Positions 1 to 9,514 are shown, numbered from the stretch's first letter. The stretch: 64,000 bases of DNA from CAYXAA01 sp964462985 (GCA_964462985.1 CAYXAA010000009.1:62001-126000), one strand, 5' to 3'. Translations and numbers: made by a program. The notes: generated from the letters alone by a model not told the origin.

Positions 1-1449
1 ACCAGCCACATCCTTGCCGCCGCGTCCCATCTGATCGCTCACAACGAGGGCCGGCTCGGCAAGACGCTGTTCACCGACCGGGCCGATCCGGAGGCGGAGC
101 CGGTCACCGTTGCATCGGCCTGGGATTCGGAGGAGGAGGCGCGTGCGATCGGCGACGAGATCGAGGCGTTGCAAGCCAAGGGCCATGCGCTCAACGACAT
201 GGCGATCCTCGTGCGCGCCTCCTTCCAGATGCGCGAGTTCGAAGATCGGTTCGTCACGCTCGGTCTCAACTACCGCGTCATCGGCGGTCCGCGGTTCTAC
301 GAGCGCATGGAAATCCGCGATGCGCTGGCCTATTTCCGCTGTGTCGTCCAGCCGGCCGACGATCTCGCCTTCGAGCGCATCGTCAACACGCCTAAGCGTG
401 GTATCGGCGAGGCGACGATGAAGATCATCCATGGTGTGGCGCGGGCGGAGCGCAAGCCGCTGATGCAGGCGGCAGCCGAGCTGTGCCAGACCGAGGAACT
501 CAGGCCCAAGGTTCGCAGCGCGATCTGGACTTTGCTTGCCGACTTCGACCGCTGGCGCGAGCAGCTCGACCTCATGGAACATCCCCGCCTCGCCGAAGTG
601 ATCCTCGACGAGAGCGGCTATACTGAAATGTGGCGCCAGGACCGCTCGGCCGAAGCGCCGGGCCGGCTCGACAACCTCAAGGAGCTCGTGCGCTCGATGG
701 AGGAATTCGAGTCGATGTCCGGGTTCCTGGAGCACGTGTCTTTGGTGATGGATCGTGAGGGCGAGGCGGCGGAGGACGCGATCTCCCTCATGACGCTGCA
801 TTCGGCCAAGGGCCTGGAGTTCGACACCGTCTTCCTGCCGGGCTGGGAGGAGGGGCTGTTCCCGCACCAGCGCGCGCTCGACGAATCCGGCCGCGCCGGC
901 CTCGAGGAGGAGCGGCGCCTCGCCTATGTCGGCGTCACCCGGGCGAAGAAGCGGGCAAAGATCTGGTTTGCCGTCAACCGCCGCGTCCACGGCCTGTGGC
1001 AGTCGACCGTGCCGTCGCGTTTCCTCGACGAGCTGCCGGCGGACCACGTCGAGATCGTCGAGCAGAACACCGCCTACGGCGGCTACGGCGGCGGGTACGG
1101 ATCCTACGGCCAGAGCAGGTTTGACAACCGCGACCCGTTCCAGTCGACCTATTCCACGCCGGGATGGCAGCGGGCGCAGCGCCACCGCGCCACCCAACCG
1201 GGTTCAGGCTTTGCCGATCGGGGGACTGCCTCGGACCGGGTGCGCCGGCAGGGTCCGCTCACGATCGAGGGCGAACTGGTGGCGAAATCCGTGACCGACA
1301 CCCCGTCGGCCTATGCGGTGGGCGAGCGCGTGTTCCACCTCAAGTTCGGCTACGGCCACATCGCCTCGATCGAAGGCAACAAGCTGACGATCGACTTCGA
1401 CAAGGCCGGCCGCAAGCGGGTGCTCGACAGCTTTGTCGAGCGGCACTGA
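1..1449 (+). CDS. uvrD: ATP-dependent DNA helicase UvrD/PcrA, C-terminal part (5' truncated by window)
   Basis: The reading frame is open from base 1, so the gene starts before the window; 482 residues are visible. Superfamily 1A 3'-5' helicase of mismatch/excision repair, cytoplasmic. The 1B/2A region is followed by helicase motif V (LHSAKGLEFD, about residues 266-275) and motif VI (YVGVTRAKK, about 309-317). A Gly/Tyr-rich linker (GGYGGGYGSYG, near 359-369) leads to a C-terminal Tudor-like domain ending in VLDSFVERH, the layout of PcrA/UvrD. The N-terminal Walker A region is outside the window. prmA follows after 86 bp on the same strand. Confidence 0.95.
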   Translation, partial: TSHILAAASHLIAHNEGRLGKTLFTDRADPEAEPVTVASAWDSEEEARAIGDEIEALQAKGHALNDMAILVRASFQMREFEDRFVTLGLNYRVIGGPRFYERMEIRDALAYFRCVVQPADDLAFERIVNTPKRGIGEATMKIIHGVARAERKPLMQAAAELCQTEELRPKVRSAIWTLLADFDRWREQLDLMEHPRLAEVILDESGYTEMWRQDRSAEAPGRLDNLKELVRSMEEFESMSGFLEHVSLVMDREGEAAEDAISLMTLHSAKGLEFDTVFLPGWEEGLFPHQRALDESGRAGLEEERRLAYVGVTRAKKRAKIWFAVNRRVHGLWQSTVPSRFLDELPADHVEIVEQNTAYGGYGGGYGSYGQSRFDNRDPFQSTYSTPGWQRAQRHRATQPGSGFADRGTASDRVRRQGPLTIEGELVAKSVTDTPSAYAVGERVFHLKFGYGHIASIEGNKLTIDFDKAGRKRVLDSFVERH

Positions 1450-1535
1450 CAGGCCCAGGAGACACTAGTCCCTCGTCTGTTCAGCCGCTATATCGCCGCC
1501 AACGCACTGCCAGTTCTGAGCGTCAACGAGGAGCC

Positions 1536-2411
1536 ATGCCGACGATCCGTGTCCGCGTTACCAGCGGGGAAATCGAAGCCAAGCGGATTGCCGCAATCCT
1601 CGAAGCCACGTTCGAAGACGACGGCAATCCGGTCAGCGTCTACGAGTCGTCCCCGGACGGCGCGCAGTGGACCGCGGAAATACTGCTGTTCGACATGACG
1701 CCCGACGAGGCAGCGCAGACCGTACGCGACCGGGTCGGTAGCGACGCCTTTGCGGCCCCGGTCACGGCCGAGGAACTGCCCGACATAAACTGGGTGGAAA
1801 AGAGCCTTGAAGGCCTGTCGCCGGTGCGAGCCGGACGGTTCTTCGTCCATGGCGCGCACGATCGCGCTGCGCGCCCGTTCAACGCGTTCGCGATCGAAAT
1901 CGAAGCCGCGCTCGCCTTCGGCACGGGGCATCACGGCACCACCGCCGGCTGCCTTGTCGAAATCGACCGCCTGCTCGATCAGCGGCCTTACGACCGTATC
2001 CTGGACCTCGGCACCGGCACCGGTGTGCTGGCGATCGCCGCTGCCATGAAGACACGGCAACCCGTCGTGGCCACGGACATCGACCCGGTGGCCACGCAGA
2101 CGGCACAGGACAACGCAAGGAAGAACGGCGTCGGCCCGCTGGTGCACTGCTTCACCGCCGCAGGGGTCGGCGACCGCCGTTTCGCCGAGCTCGGCCCGTT
2201 CGACCTCGTCGTCGCCAATATTCTGGCGAAGCCGTTGATGCGGCTGGCGGCGCCGTTGTCGCGGCGGATGACCCGTTCGGCGACTCTGGTGCTGTCGGGG
2301 CTTCGGGAAGAGGATGGTCCGCGGATCCTTTCGGCCTACCGCACGCAAAGCTTTCGCCTGGTGCGGGCCCGCAGCCGCAATGGCTGGCTGACACTCACGC
2401 TGGAGCGCTAG
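1536..2411 (+). CDS. prmA: Ribosomal protein L11 methyltransferase PrmA
   Basis: A 291-residue class I SAM-dependent methyltransferase predicted to methylate ribosomal protein L11. Motif I (DLGTGTGVLA) begins near residue 157 and the NILAKPL motif begins near 228; the AFGTGHHGTT segment near 129 is typical of PrmA. ATG at 1536 is preceded by GAGGAG at 1528-1533, close to the start; the open frame upstream has no support. Length matches the family (about 290). The gene is followed by a hairpin at 2445-2466. Confidence 0.93.
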   Translation: MPTIRVRVTSGEIEAKRIAAILEATFEDDGNPVSVYESSPDGAQWTAEILLFDMTPDEAAQTVRDRVGSDAFAAPVTAEELPDINWVEKSLEGLSPVRAGRFFVHGAHDRAARPFNAFAIEIEAALAFGTGHHGTTAGCLVEIDRLLDQRPYDRILDLGTGTGVLAIAAAMKTRQPVVATDIDPVATQTAQDNARKNGVGPLVHCFTAAGVGDRRFAELGPFDLVVANILAKPLMRLAAPLSRRMTRSATLVLSGLREEDGPRILSAYRTQSFRLVRARSRNGWLTLTLER

Positions 2412-2444
2412 AGGCGATCGATCGCGGCACCCAGCGCAAACGAA

Positions 2445-2466
2445 AACGGAGCCCGAAGGCTCCGTT
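2445..2466. terminator. Hairpin between convergent prmA and DUF1127 gene
   Basis: Stem AACGGAGCC / GGCTCCGTT with loop CGAA (9 bp). Read on the minus strand the hairpin is followed by TTTTCGTTT, so it best serves as the intrinsic terminator of the DUF1127 gene; it could also stop prmA transcripts. Confidence 0.6.
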
Positions 2467-2489
2467 CAGGGACGCCGCAAGCCCGGCGC

Positions 2490-2714
2490 TCAGAAGTAGG
2501 TGACCGTGCTGCGCTGGCGCTCGAGTTCGGCGCGATCGTAGCCGTAGGCTGCGAGCGTGGCATCGTCCAGCGAGAAGAGAAAGCCGTTCACGTAGCGACG
2601 GGCCTGATGCTCGCGCGCAGCGATCAAGCGGTCGAGGGCGCGGCGGAAGACGCCCTTGTCGGTGCTGCGGGTCGGTTTGGGAAATGTGGTGGTCGTAGTG
2701 GTAGCGATGGCCAT
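2490..2714 (-). CDS. DUF1127 (YjiS-like) small protein
   Basis: A 74-residue protein with a threonine-rich N-terminus (MAIATTTTTTFPKPT) and a C-terminal DUF1127-like segment (FLFSLDDATLAAYGYDRAEL). Small DUF1127 proteins are abundant in Alphaproteobacteria and some bind RNA or affect phosphate/carbon physiology; the role here is unknown. I chose ATG 2714 over the longer frame from 2786 because conserved sequence begins here. It is transcribed divergently from the aminopeptidase P gene; a hairpin with a T-rich tail follows at 2445-2466. Confidence 0.75.
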   Translation of the reverse strand: MAIATTTTTTFPKPTRSTDKGVFRRALDRLIAAREHQARRYVNGFLFSLDDATLAAYGYDRAELERQRSTVTYF

Positions 2715-2920
2715 CGTCGTGGTCTCCAGTTCTCTTTCCTCCCTCGAATGTCGTAACGAATATGGTGGGCGATTTAGCCTGCGCATAGGTACCTAACGAC
2801 ATGGCAGTTCTGCGCTTTTTGCATGTGCGAAACGTTGTTGCTGCGGCGCAGTATCCGGCAGAAGGAAAGTTTCGCACTTCCGCATTGCGCCATCCCTCGA
2901 CGGAGGATAGCGTCGCTGCC

Positions 2921-4735
2921 ATGTTCCAGACCTACGACACTGTGAGCGACCCTTCCCAAGGTGCCGCGCGATGCGCGGCGCTGCGGGCCGAGCTGGCCCG
3001 GCAGGGCCTCACCGGCTTCCTCGTGCCGCGTGCCGACGCGCATCAGGGAGAATACGTGCCGCCGTCCGAAAGCCGGCTGCAGTGGCTGACCGGTTTTGCC
3101 GGGTCTGCCGGCATTGCGGTTGTCCTGGATGACAAGGCGGCGATTTTCGTCGACGGCCGCTACACGATCCAGGTACGCGAGCAGGTCGACACCACCGTTT
3201 TTGCGCCGATGCACCTGATCGACACGCCGCCGCAGGACTGGCTGGCTCGAGAGCTGAAGCCGGGAGACCGGCTCGGCTACGATCCGATGCTGCACACGGT
3301 CACAGGCGTGCGCCGGCTCAAAACTGCCTGCGAGCGGGCCGGCGCAACGTTGGTTGCCGTAGACGAGAATCCGGTCGACATCGTCTGGACCGACCGGCCG
3401 GAACCGCCGCTGGGTCAGGTGTTCGCTCACGACCTCGCCTATGCGGGAGAGCCGTCGGAGGACAAGATCGCACGGATATCCGCCAAAGTAGCGGATGCGG
3501 GCGCCGAGGCGGCGGTGCTGACGCAGCCCGACTCGATCGCCTGGCTCTACAACATCCGCGGTTCCGATGTGGCGCATACGCCGCTGCCGCTGTCCTTCGC
3601 CGTGGTGAGGGCCAAGGGGCGGCCGACGCTGTTCATTGACGGCCGCAAGCTCAGCAATGCCATGCGTGACGATCTTTCTGAGCGCACGGAGATCAGCGAG
3701 CCTGGCGAGCTATTGCCGGCGCTCGGCCGGATCGGGGCAGCCGGCGGCAAGGTGCTGCTTGACCCAAATCTGGCCGGAGATGCGCTCGCCCGCGCCATCG
3801 CAGATGCCGGCGGCACGGTGGTGGAGGGCACCGACCCGGTGCTGCTCGCCAAGGCCGTCAAGAATGCCGTCGAACTCGACGGCGCCCGGGCCGCGCACCG
3901 GCGCGACGGAGCCGCGTTCGCCCGCTTCCTGGCCTGGTTTGACCGCACGGTCGAAAAGGAACCGCTCGACGAGATCAAGGTCGCCGAGGCGCTCGAGGGC
4001 TTCCGGGTCGAGACCGGGGCACTGAAGGACATTTCGTTCGACTCGATCTCGGCCGCCGGGCCCAATGCCGCGATCTGCCACTACCGGGTCAGCCGCGACA
4101 GCAACCGGCCGATCCCGCCCGACAGCCTGTTCCTGATCGACTCCGGCGGCCAGTATCTCGACGGCACCACCGACATCACGCGGACCATTGCGGTCGGCCA
4201 GCCGAGCGAGGAGATGCGGCGCCATTTCACCCTCGTGCTGAAGGGGCATATCGCAATCGCCACCGCGCGCTTCCCCGAAGGCACGAGCGGGGCGCAGCTC
4301 GACGCCCTGGCCCGCCGGGCGTTGTGGCAGGCCGGCCTTGATTTCGACCACGGCACCGGCCACGGCGTCGGATCGTACCTTTCCGTCCACGAGGGGCCGC
4401 AGCGCATCGCCAGAACCGGGCATACGCCGTTGCAGCCCGGCATGATCGTGTCCAACGAGCCGGGTTACTATCGCGACGGTGCTTACGGGATCAGGATCGA
4501 GAATCTCGAAGTGGTCCGGCCTGCCGCGCCGATCCCCGGTGGCGATCGACCAATGCTTGGCTTCGAGGCGCTGACGCTCGCACCGATCGACCGGCGCCTT
4601 GTCGTGAAGGACCTGCTCACGCCCGAGGAGCGGCAGTGGTTCGACGCCTATCACGCCCGGGTTCGGGCAGAAATCGGGCCTCTTGTCGATGCCGAGACCA
4701 GGGCCTGGCTCGAGGCCGCAACCGCGCCGCTGTGA
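2921..4735 (+). CDS. pepP: M24B family metallopeptidase (Xaa-Pro aminopeptidase P)
   Basis: A 604-residue cytosolic aminopeptidase P that removes an N-terminal residue preceding proline. Two creatinase-like N-terminal domains (about 15-310) precede the pita-bread M24 domain. All five dinuclear-metal ligands are visible: D407 (IDSGG), D418 (DITRT), H481 (GTGHGVG), E513 (SNEPGYY) and E527 (RIENLE). ATG 2921 has GGAGG at 2902-2906; the extra 40 codons upstream (from 2801) look non-conserved. The three-domain architecture matches the 600-residue eukaryote-like APP subclass rather than the 440-residue E. coli PepP. Confidence 0.92.
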   Translation: MFQTYDTVSDPSQGAARCAALRAELARQGLTGFLVPRADAHQGEYVPPSESRLQWLTGFAGSAGIAVVLDDKAAIFVDGRYTIQVREQVDTTVFAPMHLIDTPPQDWLARELKPGDRLGYDPMLHTVTGVRRLKTACERAGATLVAVDENPVDIVWTDRPEPPLGQVFAHDLAYAGEPSEDKIARISAKVADAGAEAAVLTQPDSIAWLYNIRGSDVAHTPLPLSFAVVRAKGRPTLFIDGRKLSNAMRDDLSERTEISEPGELLPALGRIGAAGGKVLLDPNLAGDALARAIADAGGTVVEGTDPVLLAKAVKNAVELDGARAAHRRDGAAFARFLAWFDRTVEKEPLDEIKVAEALEGFRVETGALKDISFDSISAAGPNAAICHYRVSRDSNRPIPPDSLFLIDSGGQYLDGTTDITRTIAVGQPSEEMRRHFTLVLKGHIAIATARFPEGTSGAQLDALARRALWQAGLDFDHGTGHGVGSYLSVHEGPQRIARTGHTPLQPGMIVSNEPGYYRDGAYGIRIENLEVVRPAAPIPGGDRPMLGFEALTLAPIDRRLVVKDLLTPEERQWFDAYHARVRAEIGPLVDAETRAWLEAATAPL

Positions 4736-4829
4736 TCGGCGAGATACAGCCGTTTGCCAATCGATCGGGCCTTGATCACGCCCGAATGCCGTGGACTATT
4801 TGCCGCTCTTGTCGAACGCAGAGGTGATG

Positions 4830-5864
4830 ATGCGCGTCGCCGATGTCCTTCTCGCTCCGATCCATCTCGCCGGCCTTGCGACCGGGGCGAAGTCGTTTTG
4901 CGACAATCCGATCCTTGGCAGCGCGGATCTCAACCGCCGCGGCCTGCATCGGAAGCGGATTCTCCTGGCCGAACGGATGGCCGATCGCCGGCGCGACCGG
5001 CTGAAGCATCTGGTTTCCCGGGAGGACGCCGAAGCCTACAACCGCGATGGCTTCATCGTGCGGGAAAACGCGCTGCCGCCGGACGTGTTTGAGCAGCTCC
5101 GGCGGGAGGTCGAGGAGACCGAGTTCGCCGCGACCGAGATGAAGCAGGGCAATGCGGTGACCCGCTTCATTCCCCTGCCGCCAGAGGTGCTCAGGCCCTT
5201 GCCGGCGCTGAAGTCATTCGTCGAGGGCGCGCTGTTCCAGGGCGCGCTGCGCTATGTCGCCTCGACCAACGGCGACCCGATCGTCTATCTGCACACGGTG
5301 CTGACGGACCCATTGCAGGGCCAGCCCGATCCGCAGACGGCGTTTCACTCCGACACGTTTCATGCCACCGCAAAGGCGTGGTTCTTCCTGCGCGATGTCA
5401 AGGAGGAAGAGGGGCCATTCACCTTTGTCCCGGGATCGCATCGGTTGACCCCGGGGCGGCTTGCCTGGGAGCAGAGCCAGAGCGAGACGGCGGCGACGAA
5501 CCCGAACCGGCTGCATGCCCGCGGCTCATTTCGCGCCACGCGCGACGACCTCAGGGAGATGGGATTCACCGAGATCCGGTCCTTCCCGGTGCCGGCGAAC
5601 ACGCTGGTCGTCGCAGACACGCACGGCTTCCACGCCCGGGGCCCGAGTCTTGCGCCATCGGTGCGGCTCGGGGTTTACGGTTCGCTGCGGCGCAATCCGT
5701 TCCTGCCCTGGACCGGCTTTGACCCGCTGCTCCTGCCGGGCCTCAGGGGCCGGCAGGCGCAGCTTCACGTGATGATCCAGGAGCTTGAGGCGAGGCTGAA
5801 GAAGCGGCAGCCGTCGCTGCTCGACGTTGGCCGGCTGAGACCGGGCGATCCGGCGCGGCGGTGA
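4830..5864 (+). CDS. Phytanoyl-CoA dioxygenase (PhyH) family protein
   Basis: About 344 residues. Members are Fe(II)/2-oxoglutarate oxygenases; the substrate here is unknown. The facial-triad HxD is visible as HSD (H173, D175 counted from this start) and the distal histidine lies in DTHGFHARGP about 100 residues later. ATG 4830 is preceded by GAGG at 4821-4824; GTG 4791 would add 13 residues without a ribosome binding site. A charged helical N-terminal region (about 1-65) precedes the catalytic fold. A GST gene follows 86 bp downstream. Confidence 0.8.
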   Translation: MRVADVLLAPIHLAGLATGAKSFCDNPILGSADLNRRGLHRKRILLAERMADRRRDRLKHLVSREDAEAYNRDGFIVRENALPPDVFEQLRREVEETEFAATEMKQGNAVTRFIPLPPEVLRPLPALKSFVEGALFQGALRYVASTNGDPIVYLHTVLTDPLQGQPDPQTAFHSDTFHATAKAWFFLRDVKEEEGPFTFVPGSHRLTPGRLAWEQSQSETAATNPNRLHARGSFRATRDDLREMGFTEIRSFPVPANTLVVADTHGFHARGPSLAPSVRLGVYGSLRRNPFLPWTGFDPLLLPGLRGRQAQLHVMIQELEARLKKRQPSLLDVGRLRPGDPARR

Positions 5865-5950
5865 TGGCAATCGGCCCCTGGTTGCATTACCGCTCATGTT
5901 CTTGTTATGTTCTTATTCCTCAGTCACTAGACGTCGACCGGAAAGACACG

Positions 5951-6550
5951 ATGCTGACCCTGTTCCACAGCCCGCAGTCGCGCTCGACCCGTTTCCTCTG
6001 GCTGCTGGAGGAGCTCGGCGCCGAGTACGAAGTCGAATACGTCACGATCCCCCGGACGGACGGATCGGGCGCACCCGACCCCAAGAACCCGCATCCGGAA
6101 AAGAAGGTGCCGGCGCTCCTCCACGACGGCCATCTGGTCACCGAGTCGGTGGCGGTCGCGCTCTACCTGACGGACCTCTTCCCGGACAAGGGAATCGGCG
6201 TCCCCGTCGGCGATCCCGAGCGCGGCGCCTATCTGTCGTGGCTGGTGTGGTATTCGAGCGAGCTGGAGCCGGCAATCGTCGCGAAATTCACAGGCGCAAC
6301 GGACACCAACCCGATGCTGGCCCGAGCCTACGACCAGGTCTGTGCACGGCTCGTACGAACGCTGGAAGAGCGCGACTACGTGCTCGGCGACCGCTTCACC
6401 GCGGCCGACATCCTGATCGGCAGTGCATTCCAGTGGATCCCGGACCTTCTGCCGAAGGGGCCGGCGATCGACGCCTATGTCGCCCGGCTCAACGCCCGTC
6501 CGGCACTGGCGGCCGGCGCCGCGAAGGACGCGGCGCCCGCGGCGGCTTGA
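5951..6550 (+). CDS. Glutathione S-transferase family protein
   Basis: 199 residues, the normal size for a soluble GST. The thioredoxin-fold domain (MLTLFHSPQSRSTRFLWLLE at the start, KKVPALL near 52, VTESVAVALYL near 64) contains the cis-Pro and the ES glutathione-gamma-glutamyl binding pair. The all-helical C-terminal domain carries the N-capping box motif (FTAADILIG). ATG 5951 begins exactly at the conserved first beta strand; the upstream frame from 5861 is not conserved. Specific substrate cannot be inferred. Confidence 0.88.
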   Translation: MLTLFHSPQSRSTRFLWLLEELGAEYEVEYVTIPRTDGSGAPDPKNPHPEKKVPALLHDGHLVTESVAVALYLTDLFPDKGIGVPVGDPERGAYLSWLVWYSSELEPAIVAKFTGATDTNPMLARAYDQVCARLVRTLEERDYVLGDRFTAADILIGSAFQWIPDLLPKGPAIDAYVARLNARPALAAGAAKDAAPAAA

Positions 6551-6577
6551 GCGGCGAGGTGGGCGATCCTCTCCTTC

Positions 6578-6880
6578 TCAGCCGATCAGGACGCGCAGGA
6601 TCACGACGGCAGAGACTCCGACGGCGACCACGGCGAGCAGCGGCAGGCGCAGGGCAGCGACGGCGGTGATGGCAGCCGCGGCCGTTTCGGCTGGGCCGGT
6701 GGCGAGTGCCGTCGGCGCGATCACCGCCATCAGGACCGCCGGCGGAACGGCCTGGAGCGCGGCTTCCGCCCGCGGCGACATGCGCACCTGGCGGATGAGG
6801 ACGAGGCCGCCGATCCGGGTGAGATACGTTGCGATCGCCATGCCGAGGATGGCGGCGAGCGTAAGCGGGTCGAGGCTCAT
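6578..6880 (-). CDS. azlD: AzlD-type small subunit of branched-chain amino acid exporter
   Basis: 100 residues with about three transmembrane helices and the conserved TYLTRIGGL near residue 18. AzlD is the small partner of AzlC; together they export branched-chain amino acids across the inner membrane. The start codon overlaps the stop of azlC by 4 bp (ATGA at 6877-6880), showing translational coupling. Confidence 0.85.
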   Translation of the reverse strand: MSLDPLTLAAILGMAIATYLTRIGGLVLIRQVRMSPRAEAALQAVPPAVLMAVIAPTALATGPAETAAAAITAVAALRLPLLAVVAVGVSAVVILRVLIG

Positions 6881-7626
6881 GCCGTGTTTCCTTCGGTGGC
6901 GGGCGCGTTGACGTCAGCGGTGATTGCGGCGGTGGCGACGCCGGCCAGGGCACCGGCCGCGATGTACCAGGCGCCGCCGACGAACTGGTGGACGGCGACG
7001 GCGGCAAGCCCGCTCGCCACGAGCACGGCGCCGGTACGGGGTCCTTTCCAGAAGCTCATGATCAGAGCAATGAAGATCGCGGGAAAGGCGAAGTCGAAGC
7101 CGAGACGCGCCGGGTCGCCGAGCGCGGCACCGACAATCGTGCCGGCGGCCGACAGACTGATCCAGGCGAGATAGAGCGGCAGGGCGAGCCCGGCGAACCA
7201 GGCCGGCGTCAGCGGTGCCGTCTGTGCCCGCCGCTCGGCCAGCGCCCAGATCTCGTCGGCAAGCAGTGCGAAGGCGAGCAGCCGCTGAAGTGTGGAAAAG
7301 CGCCCCATCTTCGGCGCCAGCGAAGCGCCCATCAAGACATGGCGGATGTTGACGAGCAGCGCCGAGATGGTGAGCACCAGCCAGGGCGTCGGGCTCTGCC
7401 AGATCTCGATTGCCACGAACTGGGCGCCGCCGGCGAAGACGGCCGCGCTCATCAGCGTCGTCTCAAGCGTCGACAGACCCTTCTGCGCAGCAAGCGCGCC
7501 GAACAGGAGGCCGATCGGCAGGCAGGCGACAACGACGGGCGCGATGGCGACGGCGCCGGCGGCAAATTCGTCCCGGAGCGACGGCGGTCGGCCGGGGGAG
7601 GGGCGGGGCGCGGACGGCTCCGGCAT
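6877..7626 (-). CDS. azlC: AzlC family branched-chain amino acid permease
   Basis: 249 residues, integral membrane. Family signatures include PIGLLFGALAAQKGLS (about 37-52) and AVFAGGAQFVAI (about 61-72). A proline-rich cytoplasmic tail (PEPSAPRPSPGRPP) precedes the first helix. ATG 7626 has GAGAG 5 nt upstream. First gene of a two-gene unit with azlD. Such exporters relieve excess Leu/Ile/Val or analogue stress; the Ile/Val/Leu biosynthetic genes lie elsewhere in the same window, but there is no direct link. Confidence 0.88.
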   Translation of the reverse strand: MPEPSAPRPSPGRPPSLRDEFAAGAVAIAPVVVACLPIGLLFGALAAQKGLSTLETTLMSAAVFAGGAQFVAIEIWQSPTPWLVLTISALLVNIRHVLMGASLAPKMGRFSTLQRLLAFALLADEIWALAERRAQTAPLTPAWFAGLALPLYLAWISLSAAGTIVGAALGDPARLGFDFAFPAIFIALIMSFWKGPRTGAVLVASGLAAVAVHQFVGGAWYIAAGALAGVATAAITADVNAPATEGNTA

Positions 7627-7854
7627 GGTGCTCTCACGGGTTCGAGGATGGTGACTTGCCCCGCCATATAGGGGCCGCCGAGATGCGAGGCTTGGACGAA
7701 AGTGCGGTTCGATTGAGGATGGCGCCTAATCAGTGATGAGTCGTCAACGACTCGTCCGATTCACCCAGTTGTGCCTATGATGGCTACAAGAGGCGAGCCT
7801 TGAGGCGAGTTTTCAACCCGCACATTCGAACAGGTCTTCTGAGCAAAACTTGAT

Positions 7855-8352
7855 ATGGCAAAAAAGAAACCTCAACCCGAAAAAATCATGGAATTCTTTC
7901 AGCGATATCTGCATTACGAAGTTTGGATGCTTAGATCGACTTATGATTTATTAATTCAATCTAGATCTGATATTGTAATAAATAACGCCTTGATAGAATC
8001 ATTCTGCATACATGCGCGAAATCTAATCGAGTTCTTCAAGAATCATAAGAGTTGCGATTTCGATCCGAGATGGTTCACGAACAACAATTTTCGACTCAAA
8101 AGAACCTTCGTTAGAGATGGTCTCGTGCGCAAGATTAATACTCAGATATCTCATTTGACTTGCGAGCGCACCACGGAAGTGGCTTCGAAAATTGGACCCA
8201 AGGATCGGGCAGAGTTGCTAAATAGTATTGAATCGGAATTGACTAGGTGGTGCAACGCTCTGACCGAGGAATGGAAGGATTGCCGCAAACTTAAAGTTCG
8301 ATTAGACCCTCGTGTGCGCAAAGAGCGCCTTATCGGTTCATGCGAAGTCTAG
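7855..8352 (+). CDS. AT-rich orphan gene, hypothetical (possible HEPN-like helical protein)
   Basis: 165 residues, not recognised with certainty. Composition differs sharply from the neighbours: bases 7921-7980 hold only 16 G/C of 60, and codons ending in A/T dominate. The protein is basic and predicted mostly helical. The segment ESFCIHARNLIEFFKN (about 47-62) resembles a helix seen in several uncharacterised bacterial proteins and, loosely, HEPN-type helices, but I cannot see a clear RxxxxxH active site. No operon partner: azlC is divergent and the SIP gene convergent. Most likely horizontally acquired. Confidence 0.65.
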   Translation: MAKKKPQPEKIMEFFQRYLHYEVWMLRSTYDLLIQSRSDIVINNALIESFCIHARNLIEFFKNHKSCDFDPRWFTNNNFRLKRTFVRDGLVRKINTQISHLTCERTTEVASKIGPKDRAELLNSIESELTRWCNALTEEWKDCRKLKVRLDPRVRKERLIGSCEV

Positions 8353-8413
8353 GACCGAGAAGCTGCGAGTTGCTTTATAGACTGTTTGGAGCGTTGCTGG
8401 AGCTGTAGACACT

Positions 8414-9496
8414 CTACTCGGCAACCTCTCCCGAATGCCCCTTACGCCAGTAGGCCGCGACGAGGCAGCGGTCCCTGGCAAGCCCCAGCTCTTTCTTCAC
8501 AAAGCGTCGGATGGCTTTTGCGGCGACGTGCTCACAGCCGGCCCAGACGAAGACATCGTCCTGCCATTGAGCGGGGTCGAGCGCGCGGAGGCTGTCGGCG
8601 AGCAGCGTGGTAGTGCCCGCTGCCCGGCCCTCGCGGGACAGCCAGGTCAGGTCGATGCCCGGCCGTCGGGGCAGAGCCTGTCGCTCGGCGTCGTCCGCGA
8701 TCTCGATGAAGGCCGTTGCCCGGGCCTTCGGCGGCAGTTCCTCCAGCATACGCGCGATCGCCGGCAGGGCGGTTTCGTCGCCGGCGAAGACGTAGCGGGC
8801 GGCAGTCTTGAGCGTTCCGCCGCCGGGACCGGCCATGCCGACGACGTCGCCGGGCCGGGCCTCGATCCCGAACCGCGCGCCGGGCATGTCATCACCGGGG
8901 TGCAGCACGAAATCGATATCGACCTCACCCGCCGTCACGTCGATCCGGCGGATCGTGTAGACGCGTGCGACCGGTCGCTCGCCCTCTGGCCATGCCTGGC
9001 GCCCGTCGGCCGCCATCACCGGCCAGACGGGAACGACGCCCGGGCGCGGCGGCAGCAGCAGCCGGACATGGAGCCCGTCGCGGGCGAAGCGCGCCAGGTT
9101 CCTGCCGGCCAGCGTGAGGCGCCGCATCGCCGGCGTCAACTGGACAGCCCGGACCACCGTCATCTCCCGAAAATAGGGCAGCGGCGCGCCCGGGGCGGTG
9201 CCGCCACGCCAGGTGATGTCCGGGTTTTCGCCGGGCGCGAACTCGCAGACGTGGTCGGCGACGCTCCATTGCATGAACGCGAGCGAGGTGTCGTCGCCGG
9301 CCTCAACGCGGAAGGCGATCGCTCCATTGCAAAGGCGCGCGGAGGCCTTGCCGATATCGAAGGTGACCGACCAGTTGCCGTCGGCGCCGGCCACAACGCC
9401 GTGCTCGCCGAAATGCTCGCGAAGGTGCGCCATCACCGTATCCGGAGTGCGCAGGGCGATGACCGTTTCTGCACTCAGCGGGAAGGCTGCGTTCAT
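8414..9496 (-). CDS. Siderophore-interacting protein with N-terminal DUF2218 domain
   Basis: 360 residues in two parts. Residues about 10-85 look like DUF2218 (TVMAHLREHFGEHG). Residues about 105-350 form the FAD-binding SIP/ViuB ferric-siderophore reductase: FAD motif RVYTIRR near 198, GPGGG near 245, and the C-terminal VWAGCEHVAAK and YWRKGH motifs. It is predicted to reduce imported ferric siderophore in the cytoplasm to release Fe(II). It is the third gene after the receptor and MFS importer (18-bp gap), completing an uptake and reduction operon. Confidence 0.88.
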   Translation of the reverse strand: MNAAFPLSAETVIALRTPDTVMAHLREHFGEHGVVAGADGNWSVTFDIGKASARLCNGAIAFRVEAGDDTSLAFMQWSVADHVCEFAPGENPDITWRGGTAPGAPLPYFREMTVVRAVQLTPAMRRLTLAGRNLARFARDGLHVRLLLPPRPGVVPVWPVMAADGRQAWPEGERPVARVYTIRRIDVTAGEVDIDFVLHPGDDMPGARFGIEARPGDVVGMAGPGGGTLKTAARYVFAGDETALPAIARMLEELPPKARATAFIEIADDAERQALPRRPGIDLTWLSREGRAAGTTTLLADSLRALDPAQWQDDVFVWAGCEHVAAKAIRRFVKKELGLARDRCLVAAYWRKGHSGEVAE

Positions 9497-9514
9497 GGGT
9501 GGTCTCCAGACGGA

